NCBI GenBank assembly: GCA_009839505.1
Contig: VXPO01000155.1
Coordinates: 62,001 to 126,000 of the forward strand
Origin: Gammaproteobacteria bacterium
Lineage (GTDB): Bacteria > Pseudomonadota > Gammaproteobacteria > Pseudomonadales > Azotimanducaceae
Direction of reading: 5' to 3'
DNA length: 64,000 bases
Part shown: positions 55,085 through 63,550 of the stretch, piece after piece
Numbering within the stretch: the first letter of the stretch is position 1
How the letters are laid out: each line of letters opens with the position of its first letter
Made by a program: the position numbers and the translations under genes
Notes under the pieces: model-generated
The model's input: the letters and a program-made list of their open reading frames with translations, nothing else
Databases searched by the model: none
What the model was told of the DNA's origin: nothing

Positions 55085-55572
55085 AGGCCGCGCCGTTGTC
55101 AGCGCGCGGGCACACGGGGCGACCTGCGGCAATGGCGATTGCCGTCGCGGTCTGCGCTGGTCTGCATGCCGATACCGACGACAATGGCCCGGCAAAGCGG
55201 ACGGACGCGGCAGCGCGCTTCGACTACCTGCTTCACTGCTCGGGTTGCCATCGGCCAGATGGTTCCGGGTCTCCGCCCGAGGTTCCCTCGTTGCGCGGTT
55301 CCTTGGGGACGCTCGTGGCTTCCCCCGAGGGTCGGGCGTACATCGCGCGGGTGCCCGAAGTGGCCCAGTCCCCGCTCGATGACGACGACCTGGCGCGACT
55401 GCTCAACTGGGTGCTCGAAGAGTTCAACCCCACCGCCCTGCCCAAGGAGTTTAAGCCCTTGGACGGTCCGGAAGTCGGTGAGGCGCGTACGCGTGTCCTC
55501 GCCGACCCCTTGCGAACCCGCGCCGAGATTCTCGGCTCCTACGAAGCCACGGACCCGCCCGAGTCCGGTTGA
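55081..55572 (+). CDS. Mono-heme cytochrome c of the amine dehydrogenase operon
   Basis: This 163-residue exported protein has one heme-c site (FDYLLHCSGCHRPDGSGSPP) after an N-terminal hydrophobic stretch (PAAMAIAVAVCAGLHADT). The methionine that usually forms the sixth heme ligand is not obvious, and the C-terminus lacks further CxxCH. Its ATG overlaps the mauA stop, so it is probably coexpressed as the electron acceptor or as an accessory. It replaces amicyanin (mauC) or azurin, which are not present. Confidence 0.8.
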   Translation: MKAAPLSARGHTGRPAAMAIAVAVCAGLHADTDDNGPAKRTDAAARFDYLLHCSGCHRPDGSGSPPEVPSLRGSLGTLVASPEGRAYIARVPEVAQSPLDDDDLARLLNWVLEEFNPTALPKEFKPLDGPEVGEARTRVLADPLRTRAEILGSYEATDPPESG

Positions 55573-55660
55573 CGGCAGCTCCCTTCGCCAAGATAATCGC
55601 GCGCCTTGCCCTCGGTGGTTAAAGTCCGCCGGACCACCAGACCGCAACGCCGGCCGTCCT

Positions 55661-57772
55661 ATGTTGTTGCCACGTTCGTCATTCGCCCTGCTCGCTCTCG
55701 CCTTGTCGGCGTCAGTCGCTGCACAATCCAACGACCGCCCCCAAGGCACCGCTGTTCGCCTCGAGCAAGCCCCGACCCTGGACGGCGACGTGATCGGCGA
55801 TCCGGCATGGAACGGACTGACCCCGTTCACAGGTTTCTCCCAACTCAGACCCGACAACGGCGCGCCAGCGTCCCAGCGTACGGAGGTCTACTTCGGCTTC
55901 ACCGACGACGCGCTCCACGTCGGCGTGATCTGCCACGAGACGGACCCCGAGGCGATCACCGTCTCCAACGACGGTTTCCAGTCCGATTCCTTCTCGATGG
56001 TCCTCGACACCTTCGGCACGGGGCTGGCCGGCATGACATTCGGCAGCAATCCGGTTGGAGCGGAGTACGACGCCCAGGTTGCCGACGAGTTCGCGGACTG
56101 GAACTGGAGCACCCGGTGGGAGGTGCGCTCCCGAGTCCACGACAAGGGCTGGAGCGCCGAGTTCGCGATCCCCTTCCAGTCCCTGCGCTACGGTGCCGGC
56201 GAGGTGCAATCCTGGCGCGTCAACTTCGCCCGTGTGATCCGGCGAAACAACGAGATCTCGTACTGGTCGCCGGTGCCCCGACAATTCAGCATGTACCGCC
56301 TGTCGCTCGCCGGGCGGATCGACGGAATCCATGTACCGCCGCAGCGGCGGAATCTCGAGGTCACGCCGTACGTGCTCGGGAGGGCGAACCGGGGCGGCAA
56401 CCTGGAAGCCGTTCAGCATGACGACGAATTCGGCTTCGACGTGAAGTACTCGATCACCCCAAGCCTCACCCTCGACCTGACCTACAACACCGATTTCGCG
56501 CAGGTCGAGTCCGACCAGCAGCAGGTCAACCTGGGCCGCTTCAGCCTCTTCTTCCCCGAGACGCGACCGTTTTTCCTCGAGAATGCCGCCCTGTTCCAGG
56601 TCGGCATTCCGGGGAACGCCCAGGTGTTCCACAGCCGCCGCATCGGGATTGCGTCCGACGGGCGGAGACTACCCATCGACGGCGGCGTTCGCGTCTCGGG
56701 CAAGCTGGGTCCGGCGACTAACCTGGGTCTGCTGCACATGCGGGTGGACGGCGTCGTGGATGGCGATCCGGAGAGCGAGTTCACCGTCGCCCGGGTGAGT
56801 CGGGACCTGCCCAACCGCTCCTCGGTGGGCTTCATCGGTACCGACCGTCGAGGAGCCGGGCCCGATGGCCAGACCTATGGCCTGGATGGCAGCCTCGGCC
56901 TCGGCGCGAACACCCAGTTGCACGCCTTCGCCGCACGGTCGAACACCCCGGGCCTCGACGACGAGTACGCCGCCTCGGTGTTCGGCGTCTACAACTCCAC
57001 AACCTGGACCGCCGACGCCAGCTATACGGAAGTCGGCAGCGGCTTCAATCCCGCCGTGGGCTTCGTCGCCCGTCGCAACTACCGCGCCGTCCAGCTGTTC
57101 GCGCAGCGCAACGTCGTCAACGGCGAGACCCTGAACGAGTGGCGTCCGCTCGTCATCTACCGCAGCCACTGGGACTTCGACGGGTTCCACGAGAGCGGCA
57201 ACCTGCACCTCGAGAGTTGGTACATCTGGAAGAGCGGCGCCGACATCTGGCCCTCCGTCAACTTCAGTCACGAAGGCGTGAAGGAGCCGTTCGCCATTGC
57301 CGGCGTCGAGGTACCGGCAGGCAACTACCGCAACCGAGACTTCGAGATGGGCGTGAACTCAGCACCCAACCGCAAGTGGAGCGGTGGGACGCACCTGGTG
57401 GCCGGCGGCTTCTACAACGGCAAGCGCGTGAGTTTCGCTCCCTACGTCAACTACCGTCGGGACGAGACGTTCAATGCCTGGGCGGGTCTCAACCACAACA
57501 CCATCGACCTCGGCGGCGAAGAGGGCTCGTTCGACGTCAACGTGATGCGGGCGGGCCTGAACTACTCGTTCACACCGAAGGTCGGCATCGGAACGTTGGT
57601 GCAGTACAACGATGCCGACGATGTGTTCTCGGCGAACATCCGGTTCTCGTGGTTGCGCTCGGCCAGCGCCGGCCTCTATGTCGTCTACAACGAGGTCGAC
57701 GCACGCTCGGGCCTCGGCGAGCCCCGGCGCGAGTTCGTGCTCAAGTACAGTCACATATTCAACGTGCACTAA
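55661..57772 (+). CDS. DUF5916 protein: carbohydrate-binding-like N-terminus plus outer-membrane barrel
   Basis: This 703-residue protein has a cleaved signal peptide (SSFALLALALSASVAAQS) and a CBM9-like domain over about residues 25-210 (AVRLEQAPTLDGDVIGDPAW, EVYFGFTDDALHVGVICHE, WSAEFAIPFQSLRYGAG). A long beta-rich part ends in an aromatic C-terminus (EFVLKYSHIFNVH), as expected for an outer-membrane barrel. SLFFPETRPFFLENAALFQV is a DUF5916 hallmark. The function of the family is unknown; some members sit with polysaccharide or peptide uptake genes. It lies 88 bases after the cytochrome gene, so a link with amine oxidation is possible but unproven. Confidence 0.82.
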   Translation: MLLPRSSFALLALALSASVAAQSNDRPQGTAVRLEQAPTLDGDVIGDPAWNGLTPFTGFSQLRPDNGAPASQRTEVYFGFTDDALHVGVICHETDPEAITVSNDGFQSDSFSMVLDTFGTGLAGMTFGSNPVGAEYDAQVADEFADWNWSTRWEVRSRVHDKGWSAEFAIPFQSLRYGAGEVQSWRVNFARVIRRNNEISYWSPVPRQFSMYRLSLAGRIDGIHVPPQRRNLEVTPYVLGRANRGGNLEAVQHDDEFGFDVKYSITPSLTLDLTYNTDFAQVESDQQQVNLGRFSLFFPETRPFFLENAALFQVGIPGNAQVFHSRRIGIASDGRRLPIDGGVRVSGKLGPATNLGLLHMRVDGVVDGDPESEFTVARVSRDLPNRSSVGFIGTDRRGAGPDGQTYGLDGSLGLGANTQLHAFAARSNTPGLDDEYAASVFGVYNSTTWTADASYTEVGSGFNPAVGFVARRNYRAVQLFAQRNVVNGETLNEWRPLVIYRSHWDFDGFHESGNLHLESWYIWKSGADIWPSVNFSHEGVKEPFAIAGVEVPAGNYRNRDFEMGVNSAPNRKWSGGTHLVAGGFYNGKRVSFAPYVNYRRDETFNAWAGLNHNTIDLGGEEGSFDVNVMRAGLNYSFTPKVGIGTLVQYNDADDVFSANIRFSWLRSASAGLYVVYNEVDARSGLGEPRREFVLKYSHIFNVH

Positions 57773-57784
57773 AGGACGGCACCC

Positions 57785-58414
57785 ATGCCCGACGACTACT
57801 CCCTGACCTTCTACACCCATCCGAGATCCCGCGGTCGAGTCGCACGCTGGATGCTCGAGGAAGTGGGCGCGCGGTACGACACCGTGGTGATGGATATCAG
57901 CAAGAAGATCGCTGATCCGGAGTTTTTGGACTTGAACCCGATGGCCAAGGTCCCCGTGATCGTCCACGACGGCGTCGTCGTTACCGAGTGCGCGGCGATC
58001 TGCGCCTATCTTGCCGACGTGTTCCCCGAAGCCGGCCTCGCACCGGCACCCTCGGCACGAGGCCCCTACTACCGGTGGCTGATGTTCGGCGCAGGCTGTC
58101 TCGAAGCCGCCGCGATCAACCACGGCCTAGGCGTCGAGATTGCTCCCGAGCAGGAAGGCATGGTCGGCTATCGGAACCTTGCCGCGACCCTCGACGCTCT
58201 GGAAGGGCAACTCGACCGGTCACCCCACATCGCGGGAGAGACCTTCACGGCCGCTGATGTCTACGTTGGCGCTCAATTGGGATGGGGTCTGGAGTTCGGC
58301 GCAATCGAGGATCGACCTCGGATTGCGGACTACGTCGAGAGATTGGATGCGCGTCCCGCCCGGGTACGCGCCCTAGAGCTGGACGATGCGCTCGCGGCAT
58401 CACTGACGGGCTAG
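57785..58414 (+). CDS. Glutathione S-transferase family protein
   Basis: This 209-residue protein has an N-terminal thioredoxin-fold GST domain (SLTFYTHPRSRGRVARWMLE, NPMAKVPVIVHDGVVVTECA with the VPV cis-Pro and the E/C-A glutathione site). The helical C-terminal domain includes IAGETFTAADVYVGAQLGWG. The catalytic residue is probably the Ser or Arg of HPRSRG rather than Tyr. Substrate unknown. It starts 12 bases after the DUF5916 gene with AAGGACGG upstream. Confidence 0.87.
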   Translation: MPDDYSLTFYTHPRSRGRVARWMLEEVGARYDTVVMDISKKIADPEFLDLNPMAKVPVIVHDGVVVTECAAICAYLADVFPEAGLAPAPSARGPYYRWLMFGAGCLEAAAINHGLGVEIAPEQEGMVGYRNLAATLDALEGQLDRSPHIAGETFTAADVYVGAQLGWGLEFGAIEDRPRIADYVERLDARPARVRALELDDALAASLTG

Positions 58415-58462
58415 GAAGCCCTGGCGGGCGCGCGGCCGGCCCTACGGGTTTGTTCGGAGCTC

Positions 58463-59341
58463 CTAGGTGGCCAACCGCCTGGCCAGTGCCCGGATATCCG
58501 AGGGTCCAATCCCGCAGCAGCCGCCGACGATGGTGGCGCCCGCCTCGATGCTGCGCAGGATCGAGGCCACGTAGAGCTCTTCCGGAAGGTCGCCACGCAG
58601 ACCCGTGGTTATCTCGTTGTCGAGCGTCCAGCCGTCGGGAACCTTGTTGAGCCGGTTCGGATAGCAGCCGAGGGGCTTGGTGGTCAGCTTCTTGAGCTCC
58701 TTGAGGGCAACCTCGATGGCTTCAGGATGGGTGCAATTGAAGAGGTAGCCGTCGACATCCAACCCCGAGAGCGCGTGCACGGCTTGCTTGACGGACTCGC
58801 CGCTTCGTAGCCCGCGACCCGGGATCTCGTCCAGCGTCCACGCCACGTATACCGGCTTTCCCTGACCATGGGCGAGTGCTACGCCGGCGGCGGTATGCGC
58901 CTCCACCGCCGACGACATCGTCTCGCAGATGTAGAGGTCGACGTCATCCCGGAGCGCCTCGACGACACCTTGGTAGATCGGCCGCGCGACCTCCGGGGAC
59001 GGCACGAGATCGGCACGATAGCTTTCTTCCAGCGGCGGCAGCGAGCCGGCGACCGCGGCATCCTTGCCGCTTTCCCGAACGGCCCGGCGCGCCAGTGTCG
59101 CGGCGAGCTTGGTGAGCTCTCGGTACTGGTCTTCCATGTCAGCCTTTCCCAGGTAGCTCGGAATAGTCGAATAGTTGTTTGTGGTGATGACCTCAGCGCC
59201 GGCGTCGATGTACTCGCAGTGGATCTCCACGACAAGCTCGGGTTCGTCGAGCAGCACGCTGGCGGACCAAAGACCGTGCGCCGCATGCGGCCGGCGCTCC
59301 TGGATCTCGCGGCCCGTGCCGCCGTCGAGAAGCATCACCAT
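58463..59341 (-). CDS. Homocysteine S-methyltransferase family protein
   Basis: This 292-residue TIM-barrel enzyme of the MmuM/BHMT family uses zinc to activate homocysteine or a similar thiol. It opens LLDGGTGREIQERRP. The zinc cysteines are visible: C203 in LFNCTHPEAIE and C275-C276 in ATIVGGCCGIGPSDI. S-methylmethionine or betaine could be the methyl donor. It lies 16 bases downstream of an oxidoreductase gene in the same direction. Confidence 0.88.
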   Translation of the reverse strand: MVMLLDGGTGREIQERRPHAAHGLWSASVLLDEPELVVEIHCEYIDAGAEVITTNNYSTIPSYLGKADMEDQYRELTKLAATLARRAVRESGKDAAVAGSLPPLEESYRADLVPSPEVARPIYQGVVEALRDDVDLYICETMSSAVEAHTAAGVALAHGQGKPVYVAWTLDEIPGRGLRSGESVKQAVHALSGLDVDGYLFNCTHPEAIEVALKELKKLTTKPLGCYPNRLNKVPDGWTLDNEITTGLRGDLPEELYVASILRSIEAGATIVGGCCGIGPSDIRALARRLAT

Positions 59342-59357
59342 GTCGAGGATCCTAGGT

Positions 59358-60341
59358 TCATGGGCGGACGCGCACCGGCTTGCCCACTTCCGCAGAACGG
59401 TAGGCGGCCTCGGTGAGCCGCGAGACCTGCAGCGCGAAGTCCGGGGCCTCGTATCGTGCGAGCCCGTTGCGGATCCAGGCGAAGAACGCGCGGTCGGGCG
59501 ACGACGGACGGATGCGCTTCGGCGGCTGAACCGGCTCGTCGTTGAGCAGCATCGAGCGAACGCGCCACTGGTGCTGGTGCAGCACCAGCGATCCCTTGCT
59601 GCCGCTGATGACCAACCGTTCGTCGTGGCGCGAGGCGTTGCCGGTGCTTGTCAGCGTGCCGATGGCGTCGTTGGCGAAGCGCACCACCACGCCGCCGTTG
59701 ATGTCGACGGCGCGGCCCACGTTGTCGAACGACCCCGAGACGAACTTCGGCTGCAGGCCCGTGACCCACAGGGTGGACGCAACGAGATGGCTGCCCGTAT
59801 CCATGAACATCCCGCCGCCGGACAACTCCGGGTCGAGTCGCCAACCACCTATACCGAGCCAGTTCTGCGTCACATAGGCGACGACACCTCGAATCTCGCC
59901 CAGGGTGCCGTTGTGAACCAGTTCCCGGGCGTAGACGAAGTGCGGCATCCAGTGGCGCTGGTAGGCAACCACCAGCGCTAGTCCGCTGTCGGCGGAAAGG
60001 GCCAGCAGGCGCTTGGCCTGGGTGGGCTGGATAACCAACGGCTTTTCGATCAGGACGTGCATTCCGCCTTCGAGACATGCCTTCGCCTGGGGGTAGTGGT
60101 CTTTGTGCGGGGTGCTGATCAATACCCCGTCGGCCTGGGTTTCGCGGAGCATCGATCGCCAGTTGGAGAAGTAGGGGATCTCGTGGCCCGCCCTCGCCAT
60201 AAGCGCCTGTGCCTGGCGCTCGACCGGATCCGCAACCCCGACGATCTCTACGGCACCATCGGCCGCGATGCGGGGAACATGGGCGCCACGCATGTTCCCC
60301 CCCGCCCCCATGAGCATGACGTTCAGACGCTTCTTCGGCAT
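59358..60341 (-). CDS. Gfo/Idh/MocA-family NAD(P)-dependent oxidoreductase
   Basis: This 327-residue protein has the N-terminal Rossmann motif VMLMGAGGNMRGAHVPRIAA, the EKP motif CLEGGMHVLIEKPLV, and the C-terminal alpha/beta domain with GGWRLDPELSGGGMFMDTGS, where D and H-type catalytic residues fall (MDTGSHL). It probably oxidises a sugar, inositol or related polyol. ATG 60341 is preferred because GGAAGGA lies about seven bases upstream. The partial sugar-phosphate isomerase at the right edge could belong to the same kind of pathway. Confidence 0.88.
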   Translation of the reverse strand: MPKKRLNVMLMGAGGNMRGAHVPRIAADGAVEIVGVADPVERQAQALMARAGHEIPYFSNWRSMLRETQADGVLISTPHKDHYPQAKACLEGGMHVLIEKPLVIQPTQAKRLLALSADSGLALVVAYQRHWMPHFVYARELVHNGTLGEIRGVVAYVTQNWLGIGGWRLDPELSGGGMFMDTGSHLVASTLWVTGLQPKFVSGSFDNVGRAVDINGGVVVRFANDAIGTLTSTGNASRHDERLVISGSKGSLVLHQHQWRVRSMLLNDEPVQPPKRIRPSSPDRAFFAWIRNGLARYEAPDFALQVSRLTEAAYRSAEVGKPVRVRP

Positions 60342-60435
60342 GGCGCATCCTTCCTGAGCGGGCATTGGTCTTGTTCCTCACGAGTATGGGGATCGGCCAT
60401 CGGCCTGACAACGCCGTGACGGCCGCGAACCCGGC

Positions 60436-62100
60436 GTGTCAATATCCGCGGTCGATCTCGATGCGCGAACAGCCATGACCCACTGGTATCCCAAGCGTCG
60501 CTTCGGTGACCTCCCCGACGAGATGGCCGCTAGGTTCCCCAATCGAGAGGCGCTGGTCTTCGAGGACGATCGCTACACCTTCGCCGAGCTGAGGTCCGAG
60601 ATCGACGGTGCCGCCAAGGCGCTGATGGCCCTCGGCGTCGCCCGGGGCGACCACGTCTCGCTGTGGCTTAACAACCGCTCGGAGTGGATCTTCCTCATGT
60701 ACGCACTGGCCAAGGTCGGTGCGGTGCAGGTGCCGGTCAACACGCGGTTCCGCACCAACGACCTCGAGTACGTGCTGCGCCAGTCCGACAGTGCGATGCT
60801 GATCACCCACGACACCTCCGGCCCCATCGACTACCTGGACATGGTGCGTCAGGTGGTCGACCTGCCGGACGAGGGCGAGCAGGTCGACGACGAGTCGTTC
60901 CCGGAGCTCGGCCGTGTGGTCATCGTTGGCGATGGTGACTACGAAGGTACGGTTTCTTGGGCGACCGGGCTGTCACGCGCCGAGGAGGTCTCGGACGATG
61001 AGCTCGCCGAACGCGCCGCCGCCGTGGACCCCGACGATGCGGTGTTCATGATGTACACCTCCGGCACGACCGGATTCCCAAAGGGCGTGCTCCACGACCA
61101 CCGGCTCATCCGCAATGTCGAGGAGCGCGCGTTCCGCATGGCGGTCACCGAGAACGACACGATCATGAGCTACCTGCCGCTGTTCCACGCCTTCGGTTAC
61201 TCGGAGGCGGCGTTGATGTCCATGGCGACAGGTGCCAGGCAGATCCTCACGGAGACCTTCGACCCCGACGAGTCGTTGGATCTCGTCGAGCGCGAACGCG
61301 CCACCATCGCCCACGGCTTCGAGGCCCATATGCAGATGCTGTGCGACGCCCAGGAAGCCCGGCCGCGCGACCTGTCGAGCCTGCGCACGGGCGTCTTCGC
61401 CGCCGGCATGCACAGCGCAACGCCGGTCGCGCGGCGGGGCGAGCGGGTGATGGCACCCTTGAAGGCGCTCTCCGCTTACGGCATGACCGAGATGTGGGTG
61501 GGCGCGGCGCTGTCGGCGTTGGACGACGACCGCCCGCACCGCCTAGAGACCTCGGGCTATCCGGCGCCGGGCTACGAGTTCAAGGTGGTCGACCCGGAGA
61601 CCGGCGAGCAGCAGCCGGATGGCGTGGCAGGCGAGTTGCGGGTCAAGAGCTACGCGCTCATGAAGGGCTACTACAATAAGCCCAAGGAAACGGCCGAGTC
61701 CTACGATGCCGACGGCTGGTTCTGCACCGGCGACATGGCCGAACACCACGCCGACGGCTACATCCGCTTCCTAGGCCGTTTCAAGGACATGCTCAAGGTC
61801 GGCGGCGAGAACGTCGACCCGATGGAAGTGGAAGGACTATTGCTCGAACACCCGGCCGTGCAGCAGGTCGCCGTGGTCGGCCTGCCGGACCGACGGCTGG
61901 CGGAAGTACCGGTGGCCTTCGTCGAACCAAAACCCGGTGCCGAAGTCGAAGCCGGCGATATCCTCGCCTACTGTCGCGGCAAGGTCGCGAGCTTCAAGAT
62001 TCCCCGCCATGCGGTCTTTCTCGACGAGTTTCCCATGACGGCGTCCGGCAAGATCCGCAAGGTGGAACTACGGGAAGAGGCCAAACGCCGGTTGCCGTAG
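60436..62100 (+). CDS. Acyl-CoA synthetase (AMP-forming), FadD-like
   Basis: This protein of about 554 residues is an adenylate-forming enzyme. It has the AMP/P-loop motif VFMMYTSGTTGFPKGVLHDH, LSAYGMTEMWVGAALSAL, DGWFCTGDMAEHHADGYIRF (hinge Asp) and the catalytic Lys in FPMTASGKIRKVELREEA. It activates a carboxylic acid, probably a fatty or aromatic acid, to its CoA thioester. The start is uncertain: GTG at 60436 gives MSISAVDLDARTAM, whereas the ATG at 60475 (MTHWYPKRRFG) begins where family similarity begins. Confidence 0.87.
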   Translation: MSISAVDLDARTAMTHWYPKRRFGDLPDEMAARFPNREALVFEDDRYTFAELRSEIDGAAKALMALGVARGDHVSLWLNNRSEWIFLMYALAKVGAVQVPVNTRFRTNDLEYVLRQSDSAMLITHDTSGPIDYLDMVRQVVDLPDEGEQVDDESFPELGRVVIVGDGDYEGTVSWATGLSRAEEVSDDELAERAAAVDPDDAVFMMYTSGTTGFPKGVLHDHRLIRNVEERAFRMAVTENDTIMSYLPLFHAFGYSEAALMSMATGARQILTETFDPDESLDLVERERATIAHGFEAHMQMLCDAQEARPRDLSSLRTGVFAAGMHSATPVARRGERVMAPLKALSAYGMTEMWVGAALSALDDDRPHRLETSGYPAPGYEFKVVDPETGEQQPDGVAGELRVKSYALMKGYYNKPKETAESYDADGWFCTGDMAEHHADGYIRFLGRFKDMLKVGGENVDPMEVEGLLLEHPAVQQVAVVGLPDRRLAEVPVAFVEPKPGAEVEAGDILAYCRGKVASFKIPRHAVFLDEFPMTASGKIRKVELREEAKRRLP

Positions 62101-62112
62101 GTCGGAATCGCA

Positions 62113-62168
62113 TTGCACCCCGTTGCTACAATATCCTATGATTTGTCCAAGATAGACATTCTGGACAA
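62113..62168 (+). promoter_or_regulatory. Promoter and operator of the toxin-antitoxin pair
   Basis: TTGCAC (62113-62118) and TATGAT (62137-62142) are 18 bases apart, a fair sigma70 promoter. Directly after the -10 comes the inverted repeat TTGTCCA (62143-62149) / TGGACAA (62162-62168), with perfect 7-bp arms and a 12-base spacer, ending five bases before the antitoxin ATG. A bound antitoxin would cover the transcript start, as in other Phd/YefM operons. Confidence 0.6.
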
Positions 62169-62173
62169 CACCA

Positions 62174-62419
62174 ATGCGCTACGTGTCCGCGTCCGAAGCC
62201 AAGCAGCGACTGGCGGCGGTTCTCGATGCGGTTCAGCGGGAGCCCGTCACGATTCGCCGACAGAATCGGGAGGTCGCCGTGGTCATCTCACCCTTGGACT
62301 ATCGGCGGCTCACCACGACCAACGTCGCCGAGTTCCAGCGCTTCTGTGATCGTGTATCCGAGGTGGCCAAGGCGCGCGGACTGACCGAGGACGCGCTCGA
62401 CGGGTTGCTCGGCACCTGA
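62174..62419 (+). CDS. Phd/YefM-family antitoxin
   Basis: This 81-residue protein has the Phd/YefM DNA-binding N-terminus (RYVSASEAKQRLAAVLDAVQ, PVTIRRQNREVAVVISPLDY) and a short C-terminal tail (VAKARGLTEDALDGLLGT) suited to toxin binding. The PIN toxin gene follows after one base. It probably represses its own promoter through the inverted repeat at 62143-62168. Confidence 0.88.
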   Translation: MRYVSASEAKQRLAAVLDAVQREPVTIRRQNREVAVVISPLDYRRLTTTNVAEFQRFCDRVSEVAKARGLTEDALDGLLGT

Positions 62420-62420
62420 G

Positions 62421-62825
62421 TTGGTGCGCGTCGTCATCGACACGAATGTTTGGGTCAGTCGTCTGTTGCTGGCTGGCTCCGATCCGGCACGGGCCATCGA
62501 CAAGGCCCTGGCGACGGCCGACGTCGTAGTATCCGAGCCGTTGGTCGAAGAACTGGCGGAAGTGCTGTCGCGGGCGAAGTTCGATCGGTACGTAACGCTT
62601 CCCGATCGCGAAGAGTTCCTGCGTCGCGTCTTGCAGGTCGCCACCACCGTGCCGGTCTTGTCCGAGATCAACGACTGCCGTGATCCCGACGACAATCGGC
62701 TATTGGCACTGGCGTTGGATTCGCAAAGCGACTACATCGTTACCGGTGATCGCGACCTTCTGTCGATGAACCCATGGCGGGGAATCGCGATCATGTCGCC
62801 AAGCGACTTCCTCGACCCAGCCTAG
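62421..62825 (+). CDS. PIN-domain toxin
   Basis: This protein of about 134 residues is a PIN-domain ribonuclease (COG1569-like). Acidic active-site residues are visible in RVVIDTNVWVSRLLL (D), VSEPLVEELAEVL (E) and INDCRDPDDNRLLALALD (D...D), with SDYIVTGDRDLLSM closing the site. Such toxins cleave RNA when not held by the antitoxin. The start is TTG 62421 or GTG 62424, placing it one to four bases after the antitoxin stop. Confidence 0.88.
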   Translation: MVRVVIDTNVWVSRLLLAGSDPARAIDKALATADVVVSEPLVEELAEVLSRAKFDRYVTLPDREEFLRRVLQVATTVPVLSEINDCRDPDDNRLLALALDSQSDYIVTGDRDLLSMNPWRGIAIMSPSDFLDPA

Positions 62826-62993
62826 GGTGATCGGTCGGTGGGGGCTGGGGCCGGACGCCGAGCCCGCGAGGCGTCTTGGCGGCGCTAGCAGCCTGTCGGA
62901 CTTCGGCGCGCCACCGGCGAAGTCGACAGGGTGATAGGCAGGTGGGGGCTGGGGCCGGACGCCGAGCCCGCGAGGCGTCTTGGCGGCGCTAGC
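62824..62993 (+). repeat. Direct repeat of 53 identical bases, period 104, each unit with a hairpin
   Basis: The 53-base unit occurs at 62837-62889 and 62941-62993 without a mismatch. It runs from GGTGGGGGCTGGGG to TTGGCGGCGCTAGC. A partly conserved lead-in AGGGTGAT stands before each (62824 and 62928). Each unit contains a GACGCC/GGCGTC hairpin with a 10-base loop. The spacer holds another near-perfect hairpin (CCTGTCG-G-ACTTCG ... CGAAGTCGACAGG). It lies between the toxin gene and a convergent VOC gene and has no coding potential. Confidence 0.75.
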
Positions 62994-63015
62994 CCGGATA
63001 TCTCACCACGGATCG

Positions 63016-63450
63016 TCAAGTGACCTCGAAGCCGCTGACGCGACTGCGAAGTTCCTCCTTCGTCACGTCTTCGACCTTCTGGCCGATCATCCACCGGTAG
63101 CCGAAGGGATCGACGAACACGCCGCGTCGTTCCCCGTCGGCCTGTTCGGCCACTACGCGCTCCGTCGTTGCGCCCGCCTCCACAAGGCGAGCCGCGGCCG
63201 CGTCCGCATCCGGAACCTCGAGGTGCAGGGCGACGGCGGCACCACCCAAGGTCTTGGGGCTCAGCGCGTTGAAGTCCGGGTACTCGTCCGACAGGAAGAG
63301 CCTGGTGCCGTCGATGGAGATCTCGGCATGGCCGATCCGGCCTTCGGGGTCGGTGAACCGTGGTCCCGTCTCCTCGGCACCGAAGGCCCGACGATAGAAG
63401 TCGATGGCGGCCGCCCCGTCGTGGACGCAGAGGTAGGCTGTGATGCTCAT
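63016..63450 (-). CDS. VOC-superfamily protein, PhnB-like
   Basis: This protein of about 144 residues begins MSITAYLCVHDGAAAIDFYR and contains FGAEETGPRFTDPEGRIGHA, LFLSDEYPDF and VALHLEVPDADAAAARLVEA, ending GVFVDPFGYRWMIGQKVEDV. These features match PhnB/YdcH-like glyoxalase-fold proteins of unknown substrate. ATG 63450 is chosen because family similarity begins there; the open frame further upstream has no such signal. Confidence 0.82.
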   Translation of the reverse strand: MSITAYLCVHDGAAAIDFYRRAFGAEETGPRFTDPEGRIGHAEISIDGTRLFLSDEYPDFNALSPKTLGGAAVALHLEVPDADAAAARLVEAGATTERVVAEQADGERRGVFVDPFGYRWMIGQKVEDVTKEELRSRVSGFEVT

Positions 63451-63550
63451 GCCAGACGCGATCGCTTCGCGGTCGCCCCGAGAATTCGCTCCGCGAGTTC
63501 TCCCGGCGGCGAGGCGGCGTTGACCGCCAGGCAATATAGGACAGATTGTT

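Noticed and set aside
58415..58462. Possible further copy of the short hairpin repeat family
   Set aside because: It shares only a loose CCCTACGG-TTTGTTC similarity with the reverse strand at 51905-51930; too short to support as a copy.
62824..62993. Possible CRISPR-like direct repeats
   Set aside because: There are only two units, the repeat is 53 bp with a 51-bp structured spacer, and no cas genes are nearby.
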